A stretch of 34,208 nucleotides of DNA from Candidatus Borrarchaeum yapensis (GTDB taxonomy: Archaea; Asgardarchaeota; Sifarchaeia; Borrarchaeales; Borrarchaeaceae): assembly GCA_016840515.1 (NCBI GenBank), contig JAEOSF010000040.1, positions 1 through 34,208 of the forward strand, in the 5' to 3' direction. Every line of letters begins with the position of its first letter. Positions within the stretch are counted from its first letter, which is position 1. Position numbers and translations under genes: made by a program. Of the stretch, positions 1 to 6,572 are shown one piece after another. The notes below the pieces were generated by a model. The model worked only from the letters and a program-made list of their open reading frames with translations, ran no database searches and was not told the DNA's origin.

Positions 1-2
1 AA

Positions 3-317
3 ATTGAAGGTGAATCAGAATATGAGACTCTTATGCTTGCTCCAATAGCGGTTATCCCTGAACTGCAGAAACAAGGAATCGGGGGAAAACTAATAAAAAA
101 AGGGATTGAAAAAGCAGAAGAGTTGGGGTTTAATTCAATAATCGTTGTAGGTCACAAAGATTATTATCCCAAGTTTGGATTTCAAAAAGCGTCAAAATGG
201 GGTATTAAATGTCCATTTGAAGTCCCAGATGGGGCCTTCATGGCCATTGAATTAACTGAAAACGCGCTTGAAAACAAGGCGGGTGTAGTACAGTTTCCTG
301 AAGAATTCATGGAATAA
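3..317 (+). CDS. GNAT-family N-acetyltransferase, 5'-truncated by window edge
   Basis: The frame is open from base 3 through the first ATG at 33, so the gene starts before the window and only about 104 C-terminal residues are seen. The visible part has the acetyl-CoA-binding motif A (A-V-x-P-E-x-Q-x-x-G-I-G, just after base 40), followed by a helix and a YYPKFGF segment. The latter is the typical C-terminal motif B of YhbS/COG3153-type GNAT acetyltransferases (Y-x-x-x-G-F). These enzymes transfer an acetyl group from acetyl-CoA to an amine; the substrate cannot be told from sequence. The C-terminus (LENKAGVVQFPEEF) also fits this subfamily. The next gene begins 288 bases downstream with its own promoter. 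Confidence 0.85.
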   Translation: MEGESEYETLMLAPIAVIPELQKQGIGGKLIKKGIEKAEELGFNSIIVVGHKDYYPKFGFQKASKWGIKCPFEVPDGAFMAIELTENALENKAGVVQFPEEFME

Positions 318-526
318 TAATATAATGATTATTTTAAAGGATTAATAAGACATCTATAGTTTTTACCTAAACAATCCATAAGTTGTTAAATCAATTTCTT
401 TTCGAATTTACTCTTTTTAATCCATTTTAAACACATATTTTTTCCTTTTTAAGTTGCTTATACTAAAAATTAACTGTTTAAGCATCTTAAACTTGATAAA
501 GGTCGCATAATAGGGGCTCCCCAAAT

Positions 527-536
527 AATATAAAAG
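527..536 (+). promoter_or_regulatory. TATA box for the hydrolase-like gene trio
   Basis: AATATAAAAG lies 69 bases before the ATG at 605, which predicts a transcription start near 560 and a leader of about 45 bases. The leader holds an SD (GAGGTGA) six bases before the ATG. The rest of the 318-604 gap is AT-rich and I see no gene or RNA in it. Confidence 0.45.
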
Positions 537-604
537 TATGAATAATACATACATATACAAATCCTTTAGATACTAATTGACAGTCAGAAAAGAGGTGAAA
601 TTGT

Positions 605-1120
605 ATGGCTGAAATACTAGATAAGATACCGGCATGGACCAAATGGGCAATAACCTCTAATGTACTCGCCAGCGCCTTGGTTGTAAGAGGTGAAAAGGTC
701 ATAGCACCTGTTTTAGGTAAATTAAAATGGCTAGAGATCAACAATGAGGTCTATGGTGAAGGTGGTAAACTGATGTTTCCACAGATTAAGGAAGAATTTA
801 AATTCCCGGTGCGGGATGCAACTGAAGCAGCTACATTTGCCATGCTTGCTTTAATGCTATTGATGGGGCCTGAAACCCAAAGTGAACTCATCGAGGCAAC
901 ACCGGAAAGAGCTGTAGTTAGAACAACTAAATGCCCTTTTTGGGAAAGATATGAAGAAAACGAGGTAAATCCCGAACTTATCCCCTGCGAAATAGGCCAC
1001 CAAGCATTTTGCAAAGAGGGATTCAAGGCAATAACGCCCAACGTAACTTACAAACTTGTGAAGGCACGACCAAGCGGCGAATCATACTGCGAAGGAGTTT
1101 ATGAGTTTAAGGAAAAGTAA
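605..1120 (+). CDS. L-2-amino-thiazoline-4-carboxylate hydrolase-like protein, copy 1
   Basis: A 171-residue protein resembling the ATC hydrolase family (PF14196 type), whose named member opens a cysteine-derived thiazoline ring. Evidence is the C-terminal signature T-K-C-P-F-W (Cys110), P-E-L-I-P-C (Cys128), H-x-A-F-x-x-E-G-F-K-A and Y-C-E (Cys162). All three cysteines are kept in the two downstream paralogues. The family is broad and mostly uncharacterised, so the substrate is unknown. There is no signal peptide; a hydrophobic stretch at 74-88 looks like a buried helix. The ATG is supported by an SD (GAGGTGA) six bases upstream. It is the first gene of a three-gene tandem array and the most divergent copy: it lacks the FLGK..GI.SLLSGWDKE segment shared by the other two. 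Confidence 0.65.
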   Translation: MAEILDKIPAWTKWAITSNVLASALVVRGEKVIAPVLGKLKWLEINNEVYGEGGKLMFPQIKEEFKFPVRDATEAATFAMLALMLLMGPETQSELIEATPERAVVRTTKCPFWERYEENEVNPELIPCEIGHQAFCKEGFKAITPNVTYKLVKARPSGESYCEGVYEFKEK

Positions 1121-1127
1121 TCATATC

Positions 1128-1152
1128 GACAGCTAAAAGGAGGTGAACATGA
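1128..1152 (+). repeat. Duplicated SD leader (partner at 1739-1763)
   Basis: The 25 bases just before copy 2 and the 25 before copy 3 (1739-1763) are identical except for one C/T change. They begin GACAGCTAAAAGGAGGTGA. This shows that the duplication unit included the ribosome-binding leader and fixes the equivalent start codon in both genes. Confidence 0.9.
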
Positions 1153-1731
1153 CTGACGGATTTAATGAAGAAAATCACGACTGAGACTCTCTTGGAGAAA
1201 ATAAAGCCTGAAACGCGTTGGGCAATAACTGCTAAAACTCTTACTCGATTCGTGATTTCGAGAATGAAGAAAACGAGCACGCCCTTCTTGGGTAAGGAGG
1301 AGGGTATCCTCTCGCTACTCTCGGGTTGGGACAAGGAGGTAGAGATAAAAGATAAGATATGGGCTGAAGGCGGTAAAAAGATGTTCCCATTTGTTAAAGA
1401 CACGTTCAATATACCAGTAGAGAATGCGGTAAGTGCTGCTAAATTAGGCACAGTAGCGGCAACATTAGTGCAAGGCCCTGAGTGCACGACTGAAATAGTC
1501 GAGGCAACACCAGAAAAAACTGCATTCAGAATAACAAAGTGTGCGTGGTGGGAGAGATGGTTTAAAGAGTTCGGGGTGGATCCAAGACTTATCCCTTGCC
1601 CTTCAAGCTGTCAAGCATATTTTAGAGAGGGATTCAAGGCAATTAATCCAAAACTAACTGTAGAGATGATGACGGCAATGCAAAAAGGTGACTCACACTG
1701 CGAATATGTCGTCGAGTTTCAGGAAGAGTAA
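1153..1731 (+). CDS. L-2-amino-thiazoline-4-carboxylate hydrolase-like protein, copy 2, probable CTG start
   Basis: Second paralogue, 192 residues if it starts at the CTG at 1153. The signature cysteines are present: TKCAWW, RLIPC and SHCE. The start is odd. The SD leader of copy 3 is repeated here with one base changed, and where copy 3 has ATG this copy has CTG, read as (M)TDLMKKITTETL against MTELEKKITTETL. An ATG at 1149 is out of frame and stops after 11 codons. The first in-frame ATG (1165) is about 18 bases from the SD, which is too far for efficient use. I therefore prefer CTG 1153; ATG 1165 is the alternative. Copies 2 and 3 are clearly the more recent duplicates, with long near-identical DNA blocks around 1265-1345 and 1876-1950. 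Confidence 0.6.
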   Translation: MTDLMKKITTETLLEKIKPETRWAITAKTLTRFVISRMKKTSTPFLGKEEGILSLLSGWDKEVEIKDKIWAEGGKKMFPFVKDTFNIPVENAVSAAKLGTVAATLVQGPECTTEIVEATPEKTAFRITKCAWWERWFKEFGVDPRLIPCPSSCQAYFREGFKAINPKLTVEMMTAMQKGDSHCEYVVEFQEE

Positions 1732-1763
1732 TCCCACAGACAGCTAAAAGGAGGTGAATATGA

Positions 1764-2345
1764 ATGACTGAGTTAGAAAAGAAAATCACAACTGAGACCC
1801 TATTGAAGAAACTACCGCTTGAAACATGTTGGGCAATAACTGGTGAAACCCTTACAAGACTCGCAGTCTATAGAATACTGAAAACGAGCACGCCCTTTCT
1901 TGGTAAGGATGATGGGATTTTCTCGCTACTCTCAGGTTGGGACAAGGAGACAGAGATTAAGTGGAAGGTATATAGCGAAGCTGGTAGAAAGATGTATCCA
2001 TTTGTCAAAGAAATGTTCAATATACCCGTAGAGAATGCAATAGACGTGGCTAAATTATACACCGTCACTAGCAGATTACTGATGGGTCCTTCGTTCGAGT
2101 ATGAACAGGTCGAGGCAATTCCAGAAAGAGCCGTTTTTAGATGTACTAAATGCCCTTATTGGGAATGCTATGAAGAAAAGGAGGCAACTGAGTATCCCGA
2201 ACTTATCCCATGCGGACTAGGTCACGAAGCATTTCAGAGGGAGGGATTCAAGGCAATAAATCCTAAAATAACTCACACACTTGTGAAATCACGACCAAGA
2301 GGAGATCCCTACTGCGAAGACGTCTTCGAGTTTAAAGAAGAGTAA
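1764..2345 (+). CDS. L-2-amino-thiazoline-4-carboxylate hydrolase-like protein, copy 3
   Basis: Third paralogue, 193 residues, with the family signature CTKCPYW (Cys130), PELIPC (Cys150) and DPYCE (Cys184), plus an H-E-A-F-x-x-E-G-F-K-A-I segment. The ATG at 1764 has an SD (AGGAGGTGA) six bases upstream; an overlapping ATG at 1760 is followed by a stop after three codons. Co-transcription with copies 1 and 2 is likely, as the gaps are 32 bases each. Three adjacent divergent copies suggest either different substrates or hetero-oligomer subunits. The N-terminal half (KITTETLLKKLPLETCWAI) matches copy 2 closely. Substrate and reaction are unproven for all three. Confidence 0.65.
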   Translation: MTELEKKITTETLLKKLPLETCWAITGETLTRLAVYRILKTSTPFLGKDDGIFSLLSGWDKETEIKWKVYSEAGRKMYPFVKEMFNIPVENAIDVAKLYTVTSRLLMGPSFEYEQVEAIPERAVFRCTKCPYWECYEEKEATEYPELIPCGLGHEAFQREGFKAINPKITHTLVKSRPRGDPYCEDVFEFKEE

Positions 2346-2370
2346 ATCATTCGCTTAAGGTTTAACTTTA

Positions 2371-2386
2371 TAAAAAAAAGAAAAAG
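2371..2386 (-). terminator. Poly-U terminator of the UxaA/SuyB-like gene
   Basis: Read on the minus strand, an almost unbroken T run (TTTTTCTTTTTTTTA) lies about 45 bases after the stop of the 2429-3592 gene. This is typical of archaeal U-tract termination. Short arms TCGCTT/AAGCGA flank it. Confidence 0.45.
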
Positions 2387-2428
2387 CGATCATTGAATAG
2401 CGAGAAAAACTGATTTTACAGCACATCG

Positions 2429-3592
2429 TTATACAACTGGACCTAACACGTAAATGTCCATTGATTTTGTATAGCCGAGCACTTCTGCTTTTGTTTGCTT
2501 CCCGTTTGCAACCTCAACTATCTGATCTACAATTTTCTTTCCCGCAGCATCCATTGTCAGCGCCCCTGAGAGAACTCCACTTACATCAACATCCACATGG
2601 TCACCCATCCGTTCCATCGTTTGTGAATTTCCAGTTATTTTCACCACAGGGGTCATTGGATGCCCTTGAGGTGCTCCCAGTCCTGTTGTAAAGAGCAAAA
2701 TTTGAGCACCAGTAGCAGCAAGACCTGTCAAAACGGTTATTTCGAAACCAGGCGTATTCATAACGATGAGTCCTTTTTTCGTAGGACTTTCGCTATAATT
2801 CACAACTTCTTGAATTATACGTGTTCCTCCTTTGATTATTGCGCCAAGAGATTTCTCTTCAATAGTTGTCAATCCACCACGGATATTACCTGCAGTGGGT
2901 TGCGATCCTCGAAGATCTACTCCAACCGCTTCTGCCCTTTTCTCCATCGCGTTGACATAACCATAAATTTTGTTAGCGACATCCTCATTTGCTGCCCGTC
3001 TAGCAAGGATGTGTTCTGCACCAATGAACTCCGTAACTTCGCCAAAAACTACACTAGATCCTGCATCGATCATTATATCTGTAGCAACACCAACTGCTGG
3101 ATTAGCAGCTAACCCTGACGTAGTATCACTTGCCCCACACTTGATACCTATAGTAAGGTCCTCAATCGAGGCAGGTGTTCTTTCGCTTTCATTAGCATAG
3201 TCCACTAGTTTCTTGGCAATTTTTACGCCTTGCTCAATGGCATTCGTGCTGCCTTTTAGGTCATAGATACCTATTTTTTCAACTGGTTTCCCAGTTTTTT
3301 CAATTTCTTCAACAATTCGATCGGCTTTGACACTTTCACAGCCTAAACTCACTACAAGGACTGCTGCTAAATTAGGATTTTTTCCCAATCCAATCAAAGT
3401 TCGTTCAATTTGCTCTAAGTCGGGTTTCAGTTGACAACAACCTTGATTATGGAGTAAGGCTTTGGTTGGTCCTCCGACTTTGTCAACTATAGCACTTACC
3501 ACTTCGTTTGCACACACAACAGCAGGTATAATTCCAACATAGTTTCTCACGCCAACCGACCCATCAGGGCGTTTATAACCCATAAATTCCAT
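2429..3592 (-). CDS. UxaA/SuyB-family hydro-lyase or sulfo-lyase, large subunit
   Basis: A 387-residue protein matching the C-terminal catalytic half of altronate/galactarate dehydratases (UxaA/GarD) and the beta subunit of (2R)-sulfolactate sulfo-lyase (SuyB). Visible family motifs are F-x-G-Y-x-R-x-D-G-x-x-G-V-R-N near residues 3-17, NQGCCQ, SLGCE, GIKCGASD-T-SG-AANPAVG, GG-TTIEEKSLG, and TPGFE followed by TGLGAPQGHPM-PV-K. The conserved Cys residues probably bind the catalytic metal. Family enzymes remove water or sulfite from sugar acids or sulfolactate, and they need an SAF-domain small subunit or N-terminal domain. None is encoded nearby. The ATG has a good SD (GAGGTGA). The gene follows the small CxxC protein by 17 bases, probably in one operon. 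Which substrate applies is not decidable here. Confidence 0.8.
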   Translation of the reverse strand: MEFMGYKRPDGSVGVRNYVGIIPAVVCANEVVSAIVDKVGGPTKALLHNQGCCQLKPDLEQIERTLIGLGKNPNLAAVLVVSLGCESVKADRIVEEIEKTGKPVEKIGIYDLKGSTNAIEQGVKIAKKLVDYANESERTPASIEDLTIGIKCGASDTTSGLAANPAVGVATDIMIDAGSSVVFGEVTEFIGAEHILARRAANEDVANKIYGYVNAMEKRAEAVGVDLRGSQPTAGNIRGGLTTIEEKSLGAIIKGGTRIIQEVVNYSESPTKKGLIVMNTPGFEITVLTGLAATGAQILLFTTGLGAPQGHPMTPVVKITGNSQTMERMGDHVDVDVSGVLSGALTMDAAGKKIVDQIVEVANGKQTKAEVLGYTKSMDIYVLGPVV

Positions 3593-3609
3593 AATTTCAC
3601 CTCATAATC

Positions 3610-3891
3610 CTACTCAGTTTGTTCTTCAATTTCTGTGATTATTAGTTTAGTATTCTGCATATCGGGATAGTCCCCATCGTAAATATGCTGTATCCTAATG
3701 TAATACAGCTGTCCACATTTGTTGCACTTGAAACGTTTATCATTAATAACGATTTCTCCTCTTTCCAATTTTTTCTTAAGGCGATTCAATTCTTTATACT
3801 CTTCATATGTTAAAGGATGTTCTTTTGACTCAAGCGCTTCTTCTCTCAGTTCTAACTCTGCACGTGTAAGTTTCTTTTTTGAATCTGACAT
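3610..3891 (-). CDS. Small charged CxxC protein of unknown function
   Basis: Not recognised. From the ATG at 3891 it is 93 residues. The first two thirds are highly charged and helical (TRAELELREEALESKEHPLTYEEYKELNRLKKKLER in outline), followed by a single C-N-K-C pair in a beta-like segment (RFKCNKCGQLYYI) and an acidic tail. One CxxC could give half a zinc site, completed by dimerisation or by histidine. An upstream ATG at 3927 would add 12 residues but has no SD; the 3891 ATG follows AGGGGCTGA. It is the likely first gene of an operon with the UxaA/SuyB-like gene and may be translationally linked to it. Confidence 0.55.
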   Translation of the reverse strand: MSDSKKKLTRAELELREEALESKEHPLTYEEYKELNRLKKKLERGEIVINDKRFKCNKCGQLYYIRIQHIYDGDYPDMQNTKLIITEIEEQTE

Positions 3892-3939
3892 AAACTCAGC
3901 CCCTTGAACGTATCCTAGAGGATTCATGTGTAATCAAAT

Positions 3940-4003
3940 AAATTGCTTTAAAATTCTTCCCATCAGGAATTTTCAATCTAAAAAATACGAAACCAAGCAA
4001 TTT
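3940..4003. repeat. Nested inverted repeats upstream of the CxxC gene
   Basis: AAATTGCTT (3940-3948) pairs with AAGCAATTT (3995-4003). Inside them AAAATTC (3950-3956) pairs with GAATTTT (3967-3973). Together they could fold as a branched hairpin in the 5' leader of the minus-strand gene pair, or represent the left-end hairpin of a decayed element whose right end is at 4011-4050. Both readings are inferences. Confidence 0.4.
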
Positions 4004-4010
4004 TGACTTG

Positions 4011-4050
4011 ATGCGCAGGAAGCCCCATCCGAAAGGGTGTGGTAGTTCAC
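4011..4050 (+). mobile_element. Solitary IS605/TnpB-type right-end hairpin (relic or miniature element)
   Basis: The segment reads AGGAAG, an 8-bp stem (4023-4030 with 4035-4042, one mismatch) closed by a GAAA loop, then TAGTTCAC. The right end of the intact TnpB element at 13109-13142 has the same flanks, stem length and loop length. The stem bases differ but stay paired at three positions (C-G to A-T and the reverse), so the structure is conserved rather than just the sequence. No tnpB reading frame accompanies it. Confidence 0.6.
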
Positions 4051-4093
4051 TATAAATCTAAGGGTCAAGTGATCATCTAAAATGAGTATGCAA

Positions 4094-4906
4094 TCATATG
4101 TGCGCTTCCTCTTGTGGAAAAGACAAGACGGATGTTTTAGAAACCAAATATATCATAACAGTGCCTAAACTGAGTATCAAGGCAGTTAAAATACTCCATT
4201 CAAATTCTATCAAAATAGGATCTATTAAGTAAGTTACTACTGAACCACCTGTGAATAAAGACCCAAAAAAGAAATAGCCAACGACATTCCAGCCAAAATG
4301 TAATGCGATAGGCAACCATAGGTTATTATTAGCTTTATAGTATGCATATCCAAGCCAAGCACCTCCCAGCACCATATTAATGCTAAAAAGCAACAAAGAA
4401 GTTAAAGGTCTAATACCTAAAGAGATCAGAATATTTATCCAATGAAGAAGAGCGAAGAAAAGAGAAGCAATACTGATACTAAATTTGGGGCTATAACGCA
4501 GGCTAAGTTGTCTTTGGATATATCCCCGAGAACCCATTTCTTCTATAAGACTGATAAAGATCTGAGAAACTACCATTCCTGGTAAGAAAATTATAGCTTC
4601 CTGAGTAATATTAACAAGAATTCCTCCTATGACCAATCCAATCACAAGATGAATTAGAATAAGACATGATGAAATTATTAAGCCGATTACTAAATATTTT
4701 GGCATGCTTTTTGTCCAGAAGCCAAACTGTTCAAGTGACTCTTTGTTTATTTGAATTTGAAAAAATATTGGGATCACTAATGCTCCAAGCCAAAAGGTTA
4801 GAAGTCCAATGTCACTTCCAAATATCAAGAAAATAACAGTTATTACACTATTCAAGAAAAGTAAGATCATACATAAGACTGCACGGACTTCGGGTTCAAT
4901 TATCAA
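4094..4906 (-). CDS. CPBP-family intramembrane metalloprotease (CAAX protease/Abi type)
   Basis: A 270-residue protein with about seven hydrophobic membrane segments. The three family motifs are in order: E-E-x-x-x-R (Glu122, Glu123, Arg127), F-x-x-x-H (His155) and H-x-x-x-N (His203, Asn207). These form the metal site of Rce1-like glutamic/metal intramembrane proteases. Such proteins process prenylated or peptide substrates, or act in bacteriocin self-immunity; the target here is unknown. The frame opens with TTG at 4906, near a minus-strand TATA-like TTTATATTAAAG (about 4939-4949), giving a very short leader; an ATG at 4870 is the alternative start. It appears to be a single-gene unit. Confidence 0.85.
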   Translation of the reverse strand: MIIEPEVRAVLCMILLFLNSVITVIFLIFGSDIGLLTFWLGALVIPIFFQIQINKESLEQFGFWTKSMPKYLVIGLIISSCLILIHLVIGLVIGGILVNITQEAIIFLPGMVVSQIFISLIEEMGSRGYIQRQLSLRYSPKFSISIASLFFALLHWINILISLGIRPLTSLLLFSINMVLGGAWLGYAYYKANNNLWLPIALHFGWNVVGYFFFGSLFTGGSVVTYLIDPILIEFEWSILTALILSLGTVMIYLVSKTSVLSFPQEEAHI

Positions 4907-5042
4907 GAATATCCACTTCTATCTGTCAAAAAGTACCTTTAATATAAACACTATGAAATGAACTATTCCTGTTATTCATAAGATTAGAGGGAAAATCAAG
5001 AAAAAATAAAGGTAGCGCCCACTATGAAAGTGGATGAAAAAC

Positions 5043-5576
5043 TTAGCGAACGAAGTGAATGTAGAGATAACCCTTTTTCTTTTCTTGTTCAGTTACCTTG
5101 TATCCCCTATCATTAAAAAATCCAGTTAGATAATCCGCCCAGAAGTCAGCATAGCTATCTGTCGACTTATGAGTAAGCATTAGTTGAAATTCTTTTTGTC
5201 CCTCCAAGAAGTTAAAAGAGAGCGTTGTGAATATATTGTTGATATCAACTAAAACCTTTTTTAGATAGGGTGCTATCTCCTTCTCTAAATCGATATTCTT
5301 CATTTTCTTACCTAACGATTTTTCTAGACCGGTTTCCAACGACTGTACCAGTTCAATGATCTTTTCCTTAGGATACAGTTCAATCAATCTGTTGAAGGTT
5401 GATCTCGAAATGCCTATACGATCATACTGGGCCATATGACTTCTTTCTAGAAATAGTTCAAAGATTCTTGTACAAAAATGAGAAAAAATCTCATTTTCAT
5501 CCTTAAATTCAATTAGTTTTTCATATAGATCTGAAGGAATTGTGATACTTTTTCTCACGACACTTGAAGGACTCAT
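5043..5576 (-). CDS. Ribbon-helix-helix-like DNA-binding protein
   Basis: A 177-residue protein. Residues 6-48 (VVRKSITIPSDLYEKLIEF, then a helix ending LFLERS) have the beta-helix-helix pattern of CopG/Arc-type ribbon-helix-helix proteins: one basic strand followed by two helices. The remaining 130 residues are mostly helical with an alpha/beta C-terminal segment (DFWADYLTGFFNDRGYKV...YLYIHFV) that I do not recognise; it may sense a ligand or mediate oligomerisation. The ATG is preceded by an SD (TAGGTGA). A 7-bp-arm inverted repeat just upstream would suit autoregulation by a dimeric RHH protein. Target genes other than itself are not evident. Confidence 0.55.
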   Translation of the reverse strand: MSPSSVVRKSITIPSDLYEKLIEFKDENEIFSHFCTRIFELFLERSHMAQYDRIGISRSTFNRLIELYPKEKIIELVQSLETGLEKSLGKKMKNIDLEKEIAPYLKKVLVDINNIFTTLSFNFLEGQKEFQLMLTHKSTDSYADFWADYLTGFFNDRGYKVTEQEKKKGYLYIHFVR

Positions 5577-5607
5577 AAAATCACCTAGTATTTATTTATG
5601 TGCGTAA

Positions 5608-5628
5608 TATTGGTTCAATATACCAATA
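5608..5628 (-). promoter_or_regulatory. Inverted-repeat operator around a TATA-like box of the RHH gene
   Basis: Perfect 7-bp arms TATTGGT (5608-5614) and ACCAATA (5622-5628) flank a 7-base AT spacer. On the minus strand the spacer with its edges reads GGTATATTG, a plausible TATA box about 45 bases before the ATG at 5576. Protein binding would block the promoter. The rest of 5577-5949 is AT-rich. The only open frame there (TTG 5668 to 5922) lacks an SD and family features, and I do not call it. Confidence 0.45.
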
Positions 5629-5892
5629 GAATTCTGTTTTGTTAAAAAATATTTTACGAATATAACTTTGTTTCTTCTTAAAATCTTTTCGCTCCCGGAT
5701 GTTTTTATAACAATCAGCTATAAAAGAATTGGTTTTTTTTCTTCAAACAAAACTGAAGAGGTAAGGAATTACGTAGAAAGGATACTTTCCAAGAAATTTG
5801 GAATCGTCCAAGTTTTTTTATTTGTATATTTGACCACTGATACACTGAGATTTTATTATCAGATACCTTGGATGTTGAATAACATCATTCGG

Positions 5893-5903
5893 TTTTATAT
5901 ATT
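5893..5903 (+). promoter_or_regulatory. TATA box of the small GTPase gene
   Basis: TTTATATATTT lies about 50 bases before the ATG at 5950, which predicts a transcription start near 5924 and a short leader without a clear SD. Confidence 0.4.
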
Positions 5904-5949
5904 TGAACTAGTGAACTATTAGACAACGTTTTTCCGACAAAACTTTGGG

Positions 5950-6570
5950 ATGCAAAAAATGGCATCTAAGAAGTATATCAAAGTATGTTTAGTGGGTGAT
6001 GGAGGAGTTGGGAAAACTTCCTTACTTCAACGATATATTAGGGATGAATTCAAAGAAAATATCCCACTTACGGTTTTTATGAACTGTGAGACCAAAAAAG
6101 TGCGGACTCCAGAGAACGAGTATATTTTATTCTTGTACGACTTCGGCGGACAACAAAGATTTCGTTTCATGCTAGATGATGTTAACCGAATAAAGCCAGA
6201 TGTAGTGCTATTAACTTTCGATTTGACGGATATGGAGACTTTTTTAAGTATTGAACATTACCATGAGTTAATTGATAACGGACATAAGCATAAGTCAGAG
6301 GTTCTTTTGGTCGGTTCCAAATCAGATCTTAAACGAAACGTACCCACAGAAAAAATTAAAGCGTTTTGTGATTCAAAGAATATTGATGGTTATGTTGAGG
6401 TCTCAGCAAAGACTGGAGAAATGATAGAACCCTTATTCCACGAAGTTGTTGAATGCCACATTAATAATAGGACTCCAATTCAAACATATATGGACGATTG
6501 GACCAATTTAACAACAGAAAATAGAAAAATTCATCAGCAAACAACTCTACAGTCCCATTGGAATGTCTAG
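5950..6570 (+). CDS. Ras/Rab-like small GTPase
   Basis: A 206-residue protein with the full set of small-GTPase motifs. They are P-loop GDGGVGKT (16-23), a switch I threonine (Thr41), Walker B/G3 D-F-G-G-Q (64-68), a G4 variant S-K-S-D (123-126) instead of N-K-x-D, and G5 SAKTG (152-156). The Gln at 68 is the usual catalytic glutamine. The G-G-Q form of G3 recalls Arf/Rag-like and prokaryotic Rup-type GTPases. It ends in a Trp-rich hydrophilic tail with no prenylation cysteine, so membrane attachment by prenyl lipid is unlikely. Such GTPases are greatly expanded in Asgard archaea, and this one supports that assignment. It stands alone and ends two bases from the convergent GlcF-like gene. No GAP or GEF gene adjoins, though longin-like proteins, a fold used by GTPase regulators, lie about 8 kb away. 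Confidence 0.93.
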   Translation: MQKMASKKYIKVCLVGDGGVGKTSLLQRYIRDEFKENIPLTVFMNCETKKVRTPENEYILFLYDFGGQQRFRFMLDDVNRIKPDVVLLTFDLTDMETFLSIEHYHELIDNGHKHKSEVLLVGSKSDLKRNVPTEKIKAFCDSKNIDGYVEVSAKTGEMIEPLFHEVVECHINNRTPIQTYMDDWTNLTTENRKIHQQTTLQSHWNV

Positions 6571-6572
6571 TT

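Noticed and set aside
5010..5042. A second possible TnpB-type end: a GTAGCGCCCACT..AGTGG hairpin.
   Set aside because: It has a short 5-bp stem and some resemblance to AGGAAGCC...GTGG, but the conserved TAGTTCAC tail is missing, so chance or extreme decay cannot be separated.
5668..5922. An 84-codon plus-strand frame ahead of the GTPase gene.
   Set aside because: TTG start without SD, no family pattern, hydrophobic residues only as expected from AT-rich DNA; it also covers the promoter region of the GTPase.
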